NCBI GenBank assembly: GCA_964448285.1
Contig: CAYUWG010000063.1
Coordinates: forward strand, 1 to 21,567
Direction of reading: 5' to 3'
Source of the DNA: CAYUWG01 sp964448285
Lineage (GTDB): Bacteria; Bacteroidota; Ignavibacteria; SZUA-365
Length of the DNA: 21,567 nucleotides
Below the pieces are notes generated by a model that saw only the letters and a list, made by a program, of their open reading frames with translations, was not told the origin of the DNA and ran no database searches. Numbering within the stretch: the first letter of the stretch is position 1; every line of letters starts with the position of its first letter. A program made the position numbers and the translations under genes. Below, piece after piece: positions 1-8,262 of this stretch.

Positions 1-1
1 A

Positions 2-1402
2 TGGCGCGGCTCGTTCTCGATCGCAGAGCGCGACGAACCGGACAACCGCGAAACCGTGTATGCGCTTGAACAAAGCTCGGGACGCTATTTCTTCCCGAAT
101 AATTTCGGAAGCGCGAACGGCCGGTTCTTTTCGGGTCTCCTCGATTACACGGGAACGGTCGGCGCCGACTGGTTGATGCCCGTATCGCTTTCTTCGTTAG
201 AGTCGTTGAAAGTGAAAGCCGGTTTTCACGGCGAGCGCCGAACACGTGATTTCTCTGCGCGACGATTCATCTATGGCAACGTGCGTGCTGACGTGCAATA
301 CCTTCCGGCAGACCAGCTCCTCACTGCCGAACAAGTGGCGGCAGGCAATATCGACTTCACGGATGCAACGGCTCCGAACGATAAGTATGAGGCATCGGAG
401 AACACCTACGCAGGCTATGCGATGTTCGACATTGCAATCAGCAAGGCCTTGCGTATCGTCGCCGGTGCGCGCATAGAACACGTTGAAACACAGGTGGATT
501 CCTACGATCCCTACGGTGCGCTTATCGGCGGTTCGCTCAACGCACGACTGAATACGACGAATGTCCTTCCCGCATTGAGCGCGACCTATGCACTATCCGA
601 AAGCATGAACCTCCGCGCCGCAGCGACAAGGACGGTTGGCAGACCAGAGTTCCGTGAGTTAGCGCCTTTCCGATTCGACGACTATCGCACGAGTACTTAC
701 GGCAATGCCGCGCTCATTTCAACCGACATCACCAATCTCGATTTTCGCTGGGAGTGGTATCCGAATCCGGGTGAGTTGATTTCGGTCAGCGCATTCCTGA
801 AGGACTTCGTCAATCCCATCGAAAAGGTCCTGTTCCCAAGTGCGAACAACAACTTCGTCATTCCCATCAACGCAAGTTCCGCCCGCAACGTCGGTCTGGA
901 GTTTGAAGCGCGAAAGAATCTCGGCTTCATCTCCGGCGCGTTCGAGAGCCTGAATGCCGGTGTGAACGTGGCGATCGTCAGCTCCGAAATCCGTTTCGAT
1001 CCCAATGATGAGTTTGCCGTGCAAGCGATCCCCGGCTTGACTTCGCTGAGTCCCGCAGGCTTTGCGAATACGAAGCGCCCGCTGGAAGGCCAGTCGCCAT
1101 ACATCATCAATGCGAATCTTGAATACACGATCGCGGGATTGGGAACGGCGATGTATGCGGCATGGCATGTCGCGGGGAAGAGGATCCGTGAAGTCGGGGT
1201 GAACGGATTCGATGATACCTACGAGCTTGCGCGTAACGTCATCGATATCACCATAACGCAACCGCTGTTCACAACGCTCACCCTACGCGCCACAATGAAG
1301 AATCTCCTCGACGAAGATGTGATCTATCGAATGGGAGACCTCGACGTGCAGCACTATCGCACGGGACGTTCGTTCTCGCTGAGTTTCTCATACAATTTCT
1401 AA
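2..1402 (+). CDS. TonB-dependent receptor, C-terminal beta-barrel part (5' truncated by window edge)
   Basis: The reading frame is open from base 2, so the gene begins upstream of the window; the GTG at 56 is internal. The visible 467 or so residues are all outer membrane barrel: alternating amphipathic strands, the motif TRTVGRPEFRELAPF typical of TonB-dependent receptors, a late MKNLLDEDV segment followed by a YRTGRSFS segment, and a terminal FSLSFSYNF ending in the aromatic residue recognised by the BAM machinery. The plug domain and TonB box must lie upstream and are not seen. Receptors of this family import scarce ligands (metal chelates, glycans, peptides) using TonB energy; the ligand cannot be told here. 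A lipoprotein gene follows after 38 bases on the same strand and is probably co-transcribed, suggesting a receptor plus surface-lipoprotein pair. Confidence 0.92.
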   Translation, partial: WRGSFSIAERDEPDNRETVYALEQSSGRYFFPNNFGSANGRFFSGLLDYTGTVGADWLMPVSLSSLESLKVKAGFHGERRTRDFSARRFIYGNVRADVQYLPADQLLTAEQVAAGNIDFTDATAPNDKYEASENTYAGYAMFDIAISKALRIVAGARIEHVETQVDSYDPYGALIGGSLNARLNTTNVLPALSATYALSESMNLRAAATRTVGRPEFRELAPFRFDDYRTSTYGNAALISTDITNLDFRWEWYPNPGELISVSAFLKDFVNPIEKVLFPSANNNFVIPINASSARNVGLEFEARKNLGFISGAFESLNAGVNVAIVSSEIRFDPNDEFAVQAIPGLTSLSPAGFANTKRPLEGQSPYIINANLEYTIAGLGTAMYAAWHVAGKRIREVGVNGFDDTYELARNVIDITITQPLFTTLTLRATMKNLLDEDVIYRMGDLDVQHYRTGRSFSLSFSYNF

Positions 1403-1440
1403 TTCAAGTTCAATCCATCATTCATCTTCAGGAGAAATGC

Positions 1441-2814
1441 ATGAAATCATATCCGGCATCCGTTATCACGGGACTGGTTATCACGGTATCGTTCTTCGTC
1501 GGCTGTAGCGACGATGACAACAACACAATCACGCCGCCACCTTCAACCAACGGCAATCGCGTCGAGCTTTCGGGTAACATCCTAACCGATCGCACATTGA
1601 GCGCGGACTCCGTCTATATCCTGAAAGGGTACGTGCAGATACAGCCCGGAGCGAAGCTGATTATCCCGGCGGGGACTTTGATCGAAGGCGATTACGCGAC
1701 GAAGGGAACGTTGCTTACCGTGCGCGGAACGAGCAAGCTTCCAAGCGGCCAGATCATTGCCAACGGCACGAAGGACAAACCCATCGTCTTCACGTCGAGC
1801 CAGCCTTCAGGCCAGCGTCGCAGAGGCGACTGGGGCGGGATCGTATTGAATGGCCTCGCGCCGAACAATTGGCCGGGAGGTACCGGAATCGGTGAAGGCA
1901 ACAGCGGCGCCTATGGCGGCACGAAAGCAGATGACAACAGCGGTGTGCTGAAGTATGTCCGCATCGAGTTCGGAGGCACCAAGATCACACCGGACAACGA
2001 AATCAACGGTCTCACGCTGAACAGCGTCGGCAATGGCACCGTGATCGAAAACGTCCAGGTTCATATGATCGCCGACGACGGATTCGAGTGGTTTGGAGGA
2101 ACGGTCAACGCGAAGTGGCTCGTCAGCTCCGGCAATGACGACGATGCGTTCGATATGGATTACGGTTTCTCAGGCAAGCTTCAGTTTCTCGTCGGCATCC
2201 AGGACCCCGACCTTGCGAACCGTGGATTGGAACTGGACAACGACGCAAGCGGCAGCAGCAACATGACGACGCCGTTCACCAGCGGCAACGTTTCGTATGA
2301 TGGCACGCAGACGCTCACTTCGCCGCTGATCTACAATTGGACTTTGATCGGTACGGGAAAAGACAAAGCCAACGATGACGACAACGATGGTTTATATGTC
2401 CGCAAGAACGGTCAGGTGCGTCTCGGCAACGTCCTCGTCACGAACTATCGCTATGCGCTTATCTTCGATGGTTCAGGCTCTTCCGGTCACGCAACGAGCG
2501 GTGCGTCGTACGTGAAAAACTCCATCCTCAATGGAAGAACCGGACCGTATGCACATAAAGGAAGTTCCGGTATCGTCGCAACAGAACTTCCCGCAGCCTG
2601 GAACAGTGCTGCCGTCGATCCGCAGTTGAACAGCATCGTCTTCACCTCCCCCGATCCGCGTCCCAAAGCAGGTTCGCCCGCGTTGACTCTCCCCGCAGCA
2701 GACCCGACCAAGGATCCGAAGAGTAACGGATTCTTCAGCCCCGGATCCTACATCGGTGCCTTTGACGGGACGACAAATTGGATGGCCGGCTGGACGAATT
2801 TTTCAAAGAACTAA
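1441..2814 (+). CDS. Surface or periplasmic lipoprotein with right-handed beta-helix-like body
   Basis: The 457-residue protein starts with a lipoprotein signal peptide; the lipobox ends FFVGC, making Cys22 the likely lipidated residue, followed by an acidic Asp/Asn linker (SDDDNN). From about residue 40 the chain is rich in Gly, Asn and Asp with short beta-strand turns (DWGGIVLNG, VRIEFGGTK, GNGTVIENVQVHMIADDGFEWFGG split over successive coils), the pattern of a parallel beta-helix. Related Bacteroidota proteins are often found beside TonB receptors. An AGGAG ribosome binding site lies 7 bases before the ATG. No catalytic motif was recognised, so a binding role with the upstream receptor is inferred, not shown. 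A perfect hairpin follows at 2845. Confidence 0.85.
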   Translation: MKSYPASVITGLVITVSFFVGCSDDDNNTITPPPSTNGNRVELSGNILTDRTLSADSVYILKGYVQIQPGAKLIIPAGTLIEGDYATKGTLLTVRGTSKLPSGQIIANGTKDKPIVFTSSQPSGQRRRGDWGGIVLNGLAPNNWPGGTGIGEGNSGAYGGTKADDNSGVLKYVRIEFGGTKITPDNEINGLTLNSVGNGTVIENVQVHMIADDGFEWFGGTVNAKWLVSSGNDDDAFDMDYGFSGKLQFLVGIQDPDLANRGLELDNDASGSSNMTTPFTSGNVSYDGTQTLTSPLIYNWTLIGTGKDKANDDDNDGLYVRKNGQVRLGNVLVTNYRYALIFDGSGSSGHATSGASYVKNSILNGRTGPYAHKGSSGIVATELPAAWNSAAVDPQLNSIVFTSPDPRPKAGSPALTLPAADPTKDPKSNGFFSPGSYIGAFDGTTNWMAGWTNFSKN

Positions 2815-2844
2815 TCCCAAACGCGTAAGAACAAACGCAGGTGC

Positions 2845-2870
2845 GGGGAAGAGCCTATGCGCTCTTCCCC
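2845..2870 (+). terminator. Perfect 10-bp hairpin after the receptor-lipoprotein pair
   Basis: GGGGAAGAGC (2845-2854) is fully complementary to GCTCTTCCCC (2861-2870), with the six-base loop CTATGC. It lies 30 bases after the lipoprotein stop and 17 bases before the next ATG. There is no long U-tract after it (GTGATATTTC), so it is a terminator-like or RNA-stabilising hairpin rather than a textbook intrinsic terminator. Confidence 0.6.
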
Positions 2871-2886
2871 GTGATATTTCCGAACC

Positions 2887-3408
2887 ATGAAAGCGCTTCT
2901 ATTCTCCCTGACTACATGTGTTTTTCTTCTTTCGACAGGATGCAAGGAGTCACACGATGAAGTTGAAACGAACGTAGTGCAGTTCAATCCCCGCATCACA
3001 TCGAAGCATTCCCTTATGGGGGATTTTTTCGCGGCATTGCAAATGAGTGATTCGGCTAAGCTGCGTTCTCTCGCTATTACGAAGGACGAGTTTGAGAATC
3101 ATCTCTGGCCTGAATTTCCGATGAGCGATCCGGCAATGAACGTCCCGGAAGGTTTCGCGTGGGGTAATCTCTCACGCATCAGCGAGAAAGGTCTCCGGCG
3201 ATTGATTCGCGAGTGTGGCGGTCGTTATCTCCGGCTCAAGCAATTGCTCTTTACCGAACCGGAAGAGCGGTACAAAACCTTCGTCGTGCATCAGTCATCG
3301 GAGATTCATGTTATGAACGATGAAGGAAAGGAATTCATCCTTCCGCTGCGTGCGTCCGTTGTGGAGATGAACGGCACGTACAAATTCATGAGCTTCCGCG
3401 TCAAGTAA
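2887..3408 (+). CDS. Small hypothetical lipoprotein
   Basis: The 173-residue product has a short lipoprotein signal peptide with lipobox LSTGC (Cys19 lipidated). The mature part is mixed alpha/beta and ends with two beta-like segments (EFILPLRASVVEMNG, YKFMSFRVK). No family was recognised. Its size and the helical segment around 'SLMGDFFAALQMSDSAKLRSL' followed by strands resemble small NTF2-like or DUF4878-type lipoproteins, but this is only an impression of fold. It is separated from the upstream lipoprotein gene by a strong hairpin and has no clear Shine-Dalgarno sequence. Confidence 0.75.
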   Translation: MKALLFSLTTCVFLLSTGCKESHDEVETNVVQFNPRITSKHSLMGDFFAALQMSDSAKLRSLAITKDEFENHLWPEFPMSDPAMNVPEGFAWGNLSRISEKGLRRLIRECGGRYLRLKQLLFTEPEERYKTFVVHQSSEIHVMNDEGKEFILPLRASVVEMNGTYKFMSFRVK

Positions 3409-3510
3409 ACGCGTCAGGTGTGCGTCTTTGTCTGAAATCCAAATGGATTTCGCATCTCTTCGTGAGCGAGGCCTCACCGTAGCTGAAATCGCTATCTTTG
3501 CCGCAGAGAG

Positions 3511-3765
3511 ATGAGCGCATTATTCCCCGACACTCACCCGAAGATGGAAGCCCTGCTGATCGAGTTGATTCGGAAGGCATCGCCGGAACGCAAGATGCAC
3601 ATGTTAGGGCAACTCAATGCAGCCGCACGTCTGCTTGCCGTTAAGGGATTACGGATGCAATACCCGCAAGCAAGCGAAGCCGAGATCAAGAGAAGATTGG
3701 CGAGCCTTCTTCTTGGAGAGGAACTCGCGCGCAAAGTATATGGAGAGTTAAGCGATGCAAAATGA
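3511..3765 (+). CDS. Small helical protein, putative antitoxin of a nucleotidyltransferase module
   Basis: This 84-residue, mostly helical protein has the C-terminal pattern GLRMQYPQASEAEIKRR followed by LASLLLGEELAR. It resembles short proteins described as Rv0078B-related antitoxins, which share an 'R-x-x-x-P-x-A-x-x-x-E-I-x-x-R-L' pattern; this is from memory of the family, not a search. Its last 11 bases overlap the start of the following nucleotidyltransferase-fold gene, so the two are co-translated. In such pairs the small upstream protein usually neutralises the downstream enzyme. Function is therefore inferred mainly from the gene arrangement. Upstream (3434-3451) is a short hairpin, GAAATCC-AAAT-GGATTTC, of unknown role. 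Confidence 0.7.
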   Translation: MSALFPDTHPKMEALLIELIRKASPERKMHMLGQLNAAARLLAVKGLRMQYPQASEAEIKRRLASLLLGEELARKVYGELSDAK

Positions 3766-4327
3766 ACCGCTCGAAGTTACCTTCATCGTGACGGACGTTC
3801 TCGAAAAACTTGGCATCCCTTATCTCATCGGCGGATCACTTGCCAGCACATTGTATGGTATGGTTCGCACGACACAAGATTCCGATATCGTCTCAGGAAT
3901 GCAGATTGAGCACATTCAACCGTTCGTATCAGCGTTGCAGAATGAGTTCTACATCGATTCCGATATGATGGCTGAGTCTATCCAACGACGATCTTCCTTC
4001 AATATCATCCATCGTGAAACGATGTTCAAGGTGGATGTCTTCGTACCTAGCTTTCGTCCTTACTTGCAATCCCAATTCGATCGCGTGCACGCACAGAGCT
4101 TCACATTCGAAACAGAGATCAGTGCGAAATTCGCCAGCCCTGAAGACACCATTCTGTCCAAACTCGAGTGGTTTCGATTGGGGGGTGAAGTATCAGAGCG
4201 CCAATGGCGTGATATTCTTGGTGTGTTGACTGCACGTTCCGGGTCGCTCGATTTGATTTACTTGAGGACATGGGCGAACGAACTCGAAGTCAGCGATTTG
4301 CTTGAACGCGCATTGAATGAAATCTGA
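3755..4327 (+). CDS. Nucleotidyltransferase-fold protein, AbiEii/DUF6036-like (putative toxin)
   Basis: The 190-residue product begins with a helix and then the signature GGSLASTLYGMVRTTQDSDIV (residues about 24-44), read as the NTase pattern hG-G-S-x(n)-R-x-T-x-D-x-D, where D40 and D42 (TQDSD) would bind the metal. A third acidic residue is likely in FKVDVFVP (near residue 93). A helical bundle with SPEDTILSKLEWFRLGGEVSERQWRDI follows, which is typical of these minimal nucleotidyltransferases. The start codon lies inside the end of the upstream 84-residue gene (11-base overlap). Such proteins occur as toxins or abortive-infection components that transfer nucleotides to tRNA or to partner proteins; no specific target can be inferred here. 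Confidence 0.78.
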   Translation: MQNEPLEVTFIVTDVLEKLGIPYLIGGSLASTLYGMVRTTQDSDIVSGMQIEHIQPFVSALQNEFYIDSDMMAESIQRRSSFNIIHRETMFKVDVFVPSFRPYLQSQFDRVHAQSFTFETEISAKFASPEDTILSKLEWFRLGGEVSERQWRDILGVLTARSGSLDLIYLRTWANELEVSDLLERALNEI

Positions 4328-4365
4328 ACTCAGGATCACGTACCAAAGAAATCGAAACAGAACCG

Positions 4366-4686
4366 CTAACCGTTGGTCGAGGGGGGTAGGTTCGTCGCTT
4401 CATAATGCACGACCTTCTCCTCGAACTCCAAGAGATATTCCGCATCCTCGGGATAGTACCGAGCTTTCTCGTAATCCTCGCCCGCAAATCGTTTGATCGA
4501 TTCAATCGAATCCCAAAAAGAAATCGTAAGGATGTGCGCCTTATCATCTTCATGCCTGTGCAGAATGTATGCGCCCATATTTCCCGTGGTTTGTTGGTAA
4601 TCGGTAAGTCCGGTTCGTCGAACGTAGTCGACGTATTCTTCTGCTTTCTCTCTCGGCACCATGCCATGCCATATTCGTGCGATCAT
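4366..4686 (-). CDS. Antibiotic biosynthesis monooxygenase (ABM)-domain protein
   Basis: This 106-residue protein begins MIARIWHGMVPREKAEEYVDY and contains ILTISFWDSIESIKRFAG, the layout of the dimeric alpha/beta ABM (DUF-like ferredoxin fold) family: strand, helix, then the W-x-S/D-x-x-x-x-x-x-F segment. Members act as small cofactor-free monooxygenases, haem-degrading enzymes or quinol oxidases; no haem-ligand residue can be assigned here. The ATG overlaps the stop of the upstream hydrolase gene by one base (TAATG), indicating translational coupling. It is the last gene of its operon and converges with the nucleotidyltransferase gene, with only 38 bases between. Confidence 0.82.
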   Translation of the reverse strand: MIARIWHGMVPREKAEEYVDYVRRTGLTDYQQTTGNMGAYILHRHEDDKAHILTISFWDSIESIKRFAGEDYEKARYYPEDAEYLLEFEEKVVHYEATNLPPSTNG

Positions 4687-5666
4687 TATTGTATCCTTTG
4701 ATGAGTGTGTCGCGAATTCATTGTCGTGTTTTTCTCACCAAGAAAAAACTGAACGAGGAGTGCGTTCACCGTTTGCGGAGCATCCGTGTTCATCAGGTGA
4801 CCGGATGACGCAAGAATGTGCGCGTCGATGTTCTTGATGCATCGTTCAGCGCGCGCTTTCGCTTCATCTGACGGCTGGACGATGGTATCGTACTCACCGA
4901 GCAGGAGCAAGACCGGCGCTTCGATTTCTGCAAGCTCATCGTCGTCAAGCTCCCAAGGCGTTGCGAGAAAACCCCTGCACTCCGTAGCAACGCGCATGTG
5001 CTCGACGAAGCGCTTCCGTGTATTCGGATTCGTACCGAGCGTCCAGTCGATCATCTCCGCGCGTTTCGTTTCTGTCGGAAACCAGATCATCGAAAGAATC
5101 TTGAATACGACGCCGAGCGAAACTCTGGCAATTCCCATCGGACCGAGCAGTGCGACTTTCTCCACGCGTTCAGGTCTTTGTCGTGCATAGTGCATCGCAC
5201 TCCATCCTCCATACGAAGCGCCGACGAACGATGCTTTGTTGATCCGCAGCGAATCGAGCAACGCATCTATCCAAGCGGTGATATCCTCGACGTCATCGAG
5301 ATTTTCATCCGTGTCGTACAGCCTGCTCTTACCGATGTCGCCGAGCATGTCCACGGCATAGACGCGGAAATGCTTGCTGAGCGAATCGACGTTGTCTAAC
5401 CACATCATCGACGTGATGCCCATTGCATGAAGCAGGATGATCGACGGTTTGTGCTTGTCGCCGCTGATGGTTACGTGCGTCGTTCCGTACTGCGTGCGAA
5501 TGCGCACAGTATCCATCGGCTGGGTCCACTGCGAGAGTTTTTCGTTGTAGATCGTCTCGATTTTCTTTTCATGCTCAGGCGTGAGAAACATCTGCGATGA
5601 TCCACAACCGACGAGCAATAGCGAAAGGAGAGCGAGTAAGGTGAATAGGTTTGAAGGCTTTATCAT
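4686..5666 (-). CDS. Alpha/beta hydrolase lipoprotein
   Basis: The 326-residue protein carries a lipoprotein signal peptide with lipobox LLVGC (Cys21). The alpha/beta hydrolase fold is clear: oxyanion-region motif LLHAMGITSMMW (residues 78-89), nucleophile elbow GASYGG with Ser151, Asp260 in LLLGEYDT, and His290 in ASSGHLMN, a full Ser-Asp-His triad. It is therefore probably an active esterase, lipase or C-C hydrolase attached to a membrane; the substrate is unknown. Its stop codon shares a base with the start of the ABM-domain gene (TAATG). The DUF5916 gene lies 53 bases upstream on the same strand. No clear Shine-Dalgarno precedes the ATG. Confidence 0.9.
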   Translation of the reverse strand: MIKPSNLFTLLALLSLLLVGCGSSQMFLTPEHEKKIETIYNEKLSQWTQPMDTVRIRTQYGTTHVTISGDKHKPSIILLHAMGITSMMWLDNVDSLSKHFRVYAVDMLGDIGKSRLYDTDENLDDVEDITAWIDALLDSLRINKASFVGASYGGWSAMHYARQRPERVEKVALLGPMGIARVSLGVVFKILSMIWFPTETKRAEMIDWTLGTNPNTRKRFVEHMRVATECRGFLATPWELDDDELAEIEAPVLLLLGEYDTIVQPSDEAKARAERCIKNIDAHILASSGHLMNTDAPQTVNALLVQFFLGEKNTTMNSRHTHQRIQ

Positions 5667-5719
5667 GATTCGTAATTAAAAACTGTGGAATGTCGTCAGC
5701 GTGACTCGTAGGTATTCAC

Positions 5720-7867
5720 TCACAACGACAACTGCTTGCTTAGTTTGATCGCTATCGATTGCGAAGCTGAAGTTCCGTTCGCCTGTTGTTGTCCTTGTGT
5801 GCGTTCGAGGACGCTGAGTTGATTGTACACGAAGTGGAGAGAGCTTCCGGGTTCGTATTCGTAGGAGAACGTCAGGTTCGTTGTCGGATTGGTGAAGTGA
5901 TAATCCGTCAATGGATTCTGACGTGTGTTCAACTGCACGACGCCACGCACCGTCATGCGCTCTGCGATTCCGTACTCGAACGAAGCCCGGTGAATCGTCT
6001 GCCGATACTGAGATTGATACGCAGAGCCATCGATGTCAACGAACTCCAGCGTGTAACGAACGCTGAACCGTTCATTCACGCGAAAGAAGCTCTCGATCTG
6101 CCCGAAGAGCGCTTTGGAGTCACGAACTGGTTTCGTATCGATGGAGAATTTTCCACCGAGTTGTTTCGATTGATCCGTGGAAAGCTCGAATGCCCAACTC
6201 GCATGGTTTTCTGTTGCGAGGACAAACGTACTGTATGCGTCTTCAAAAATTTCCGACTCGTTCGCAGTTGACGTGTTGCGGTATCTGAACTTCACTTCGG
6301 TTTTCGGACGGTAGGTAAGCGAGAGATCCCAGTTGCCGAATGCATCGCTCGGATGAATCGTCGATGCAATGGAGAGCTTCCAGAGCGTGGAGCCGTTTCC
6401 TACGTGCGTATAAACGTCGCTGAAGTCGGCTTTCAACGAAGGCGTGATCGTTCGGAGAAAACCCTGCTCGTTGATGAAGGAGTAACTGAGCGTACCTTGC
6501 ACGACGAGTTCGTTAGCGAGCGTGTTGTGACCGACGATGTTCGGATTGTAGAACTGAGATTTCACGTGATTCCAAATACCGGCGTACAGCGTGCGCGTGA
6601 CCCAGCGAGCGGCGTTGACCGATTCCCATTCGTTGCCATCGCGGCGACGGCTGTTGATCGTGCCAAACCACGTGTACGCGGTGAACTTGCGATCGAACAT
6701 CCACGTGCGAAGATTGGTCGTCACGTTGTAATCGGTCTCCCCGCCTTTTCTTTTCAAACCGGAGATGAGATCGATGTAATACCAATCGTTGTCGGTCGTG
6801 CGGAAATCTCCGAGCGCCCAGAGAGTATTGATCTCATCATAAACGGTCGTGAGATCGTACTTCGAGCGGTCGAACGTTCCGCGTAGTTTCAATCCGGCGG
6901 TGATGTCGCCGATGTTTCGCGTGTTGACGGCAAGCCCCGGATAGAGGTCGCTCGACGCAGTGAAGAACGGTCGTTTCTCCGGATAGGACTCCGGCACGTC
7001 GCTGACGTTGATGATTTCTCTGTCGGTTTCAAGCTGTGCGTAGTCGGGACGGATCGTTGCCAGAAGCATCATCGATGATGAAGGCGTGTACTGCACTTCG
7101 CCGCCGGCTTTGAATCGCGAGAGCGACGTGTTGGCGAGGTGATCGCTCTGCGTCGAGTAATACGAGTATGGCGTGATGAAAAGCGCGTCTTTCTTTTTCA
7201 ATTCTGTGAAGCCGGACACCGTCGGAAAGTCCGCGACGCGAAAAGGATTGTGAATGTCGGTCAATCGAAGAACACTGATCTCCTGATTCTGCGAGTAGTA
7301 GCGCGACACGCAGAACAGCCAATCCTGTGTGTCCTTGTTTTGAAACGTGAGCGTCGAAAGTGGAATGCGCATCTCAAGAAACCATGCGCTGTCTGAGATG
7401 GACGTGGCTGATATGAGCGTGCCGTCCCAGCGGGTTTCCCATTCACCGAGAGCGCTCAGCGTTCCATCGACGATGGCATTTGCGGCGTTGATGTTGAAGA
7501 AGTATGCCGACGAACCATTCGCAGATGGATCGAGAAGAACGCGCACGTGATCGCCTTGCGTGACGGTCTTATCATCGCGTTTCGCCTGCTGTGCGCGGAC
7601 GCTCTCTTTTCGTTGCGAAAGCGAGAGCGCGATATACACCGCTTCATCATCATAGAGAAGGAAGACCTGCGTTGCGACCGATGCATCGATCCCGATACTC
7701 GGTGTTACCTGTTTGAAGTCGCTCGGCAGAATACCGGCATACCACAGCGCTTCCACGTTCCCATCGATAATGGGCTTCGAGGTCGCTCGTGTGGCTTTCC
7801 AGGAAGGCTCCGATGCATGGGACAGTTGCATTGCGGTGATGAGGAGAGTGAGTGTGATGTATTTCAT
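5720..7867 (-). CDS. CBM9-like plus DUF5916 outer membrane protein
   Basis: The start at 7867 is chosen because it begins a signal peptide (MKYITLTLLITAMQLSHA) and has AAGGAA six bases upstream (7874-7879); the frame stays open to 8032 but that extension is not signal-like. The 715-residue product has an N-terminal CBM9-like beta-sandwich (PIIDGNVEALWYAG, then YDDEAVYIALSL, about residues 20-200) and then a long run of amphipathic strands forming a DUF5916-type barrel. The motif YPEKRPFFTASSDLY is characteristic of these Bacteroidota proteins. The exact role is unknown; the family is secreted or outer membrane located. It lies just beyond the last integron attC, so its promoter lies in the 7868-8184 interval. 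Confidence 0.87.
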   Translation of the reverse strand: MKYITLTLLITAMQLSHASEPSWKATRATSKPIIDGNVEALWYAGILPSDFKQVTPSIGIDASVATQVFLLYDDEAVYIALSLSQRKESVRAQQAKRDDKTVTQGDHVRVLLDPSANGSSAYFFNINAANAIVDGTLSALGEWETRWDGTLISATSISDSAWFLEMRIPLSTLTFQNKDTQDWLFCVSRYYSQNQEISVLRLTDIHNPFRVADFPTVSGFTELKKKDALFITPYSYYSTQSDHLANTSLSRFKAGGEVQYTPSSSMMLLATIRPDYAQLETDREIINVSDVPESYPEKRPFFTASSDLYPGLAVNTRNIGDITAGLKLRGTFDRSKYDLTTVYDEINTLWALGDFRTTDNDWYYIDLISGLKRKGGETDYNVTTNLRTWMFDRKFTAYTWFGTINSRRRDGNEWESVNAARWVTRTLYAGIWNHVKSQFYNPNIVGHNTLANELVVQGTLSYSFINEQGFLRTITPSLKADFSDVYTHVGNGSTLWKLSIASTIHPSDAFGNWDLSLTYRPKTEVKFRYRNTSTANESEIFEDAYSTFVLATENHASWAFELSTDQSKQLGGKFSIDTKPVRDSKALFGQIESFFRVNERFSVRYTLEFVDIDGSAYQSQYRQTIHRASFEYGIAERMTVRGVVQLNTRQNPLTDYHFTNPTTNLTFSYEYEPGSSLHFVYNQLSVLERTQGQQQANGTSASQSIAIKLSKQLSL

Positions 7868-8184
7868 GAGTGTTTCCTTGTTTCGAATCATGTTCCGGAG
7901 GTAGAGACGAATGGGTTCGAAAAAGGACGCAAAGAGGGGGCAGTGGAGTGGAAGTGCGCTTACCCACGTGATAAATCGCGTGGCAATAACGATAACACAC
8001 AGACCTCTAATCTGTCTCTCGTTATTCAGCAAGTGTGATTACCGGTCAAACAACCATTCCGGGCTATTCTTTTTCGGTAAACGCGAGTTCGTGACATGCA
8101 GTCCGCCGCTGCGGATTATCCTACCGACTTGCCTGGCAAGCCTCATGTTACGATCTGTATGGAAATAGACCCTGGAGGGATTTT
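7868..8184. promoter_or_regulatory. Intergenic stretch between the DUF5916 gene and the last integron attC
   Basis: This 317-base stretch contains no convincing gene. It must hold the promoter of the DUF5916 gene (minus strand) and marks the distal chromosomal junction of the integron. A short palindrome, CTTGCC-T-GGCAAG (8128-8140), could be an operator. No confident -35/-10 pair was assigned. Confidence 0.35.
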
Positions 8185-8262
8185 GTCTAACGGTTGCGGC
8201 TCACCGGCGGCCGCTCACGGCTCTTCCAACTCGCGGCCGTCCGGTGCAGCCGCGTGTTAGCC
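8185..8262 (-). other. attC recombination site of cassette 2 (78 bp, distal end of array)
   Basis: On the minus strand R'' is GGCTAAC (8262-8256) and R' is GTTAGAC (8191-8185), a perfect GTTRRRY. The inner arms are GCGGCTGCACCGGACGGCC and its partner GCGGCCGCCGGTGAGCCGC. They pair throughout except for an unpaired G and an unpaired A on the R''-L'' arm, leaving a terminal loop of about 18 bases. Two extrahelical bases on that arm are the known determinant of bottom-strand recognition by IntI. Confidence 0.92.

Noticed and set aside
5394..5400. GTCTAAC inside the alpha/beta hydrolase gene
   Set aside because: It lies in conserved coding sequence with no palindromic arms, so it is not a recombination site.
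7868..8032. N-terminal extension of the DUF5916 open frame
   Set aside because: The extension does not look like a signal peptide, while the start at 7867 has both a signal peptide and AAGGAA upstream.
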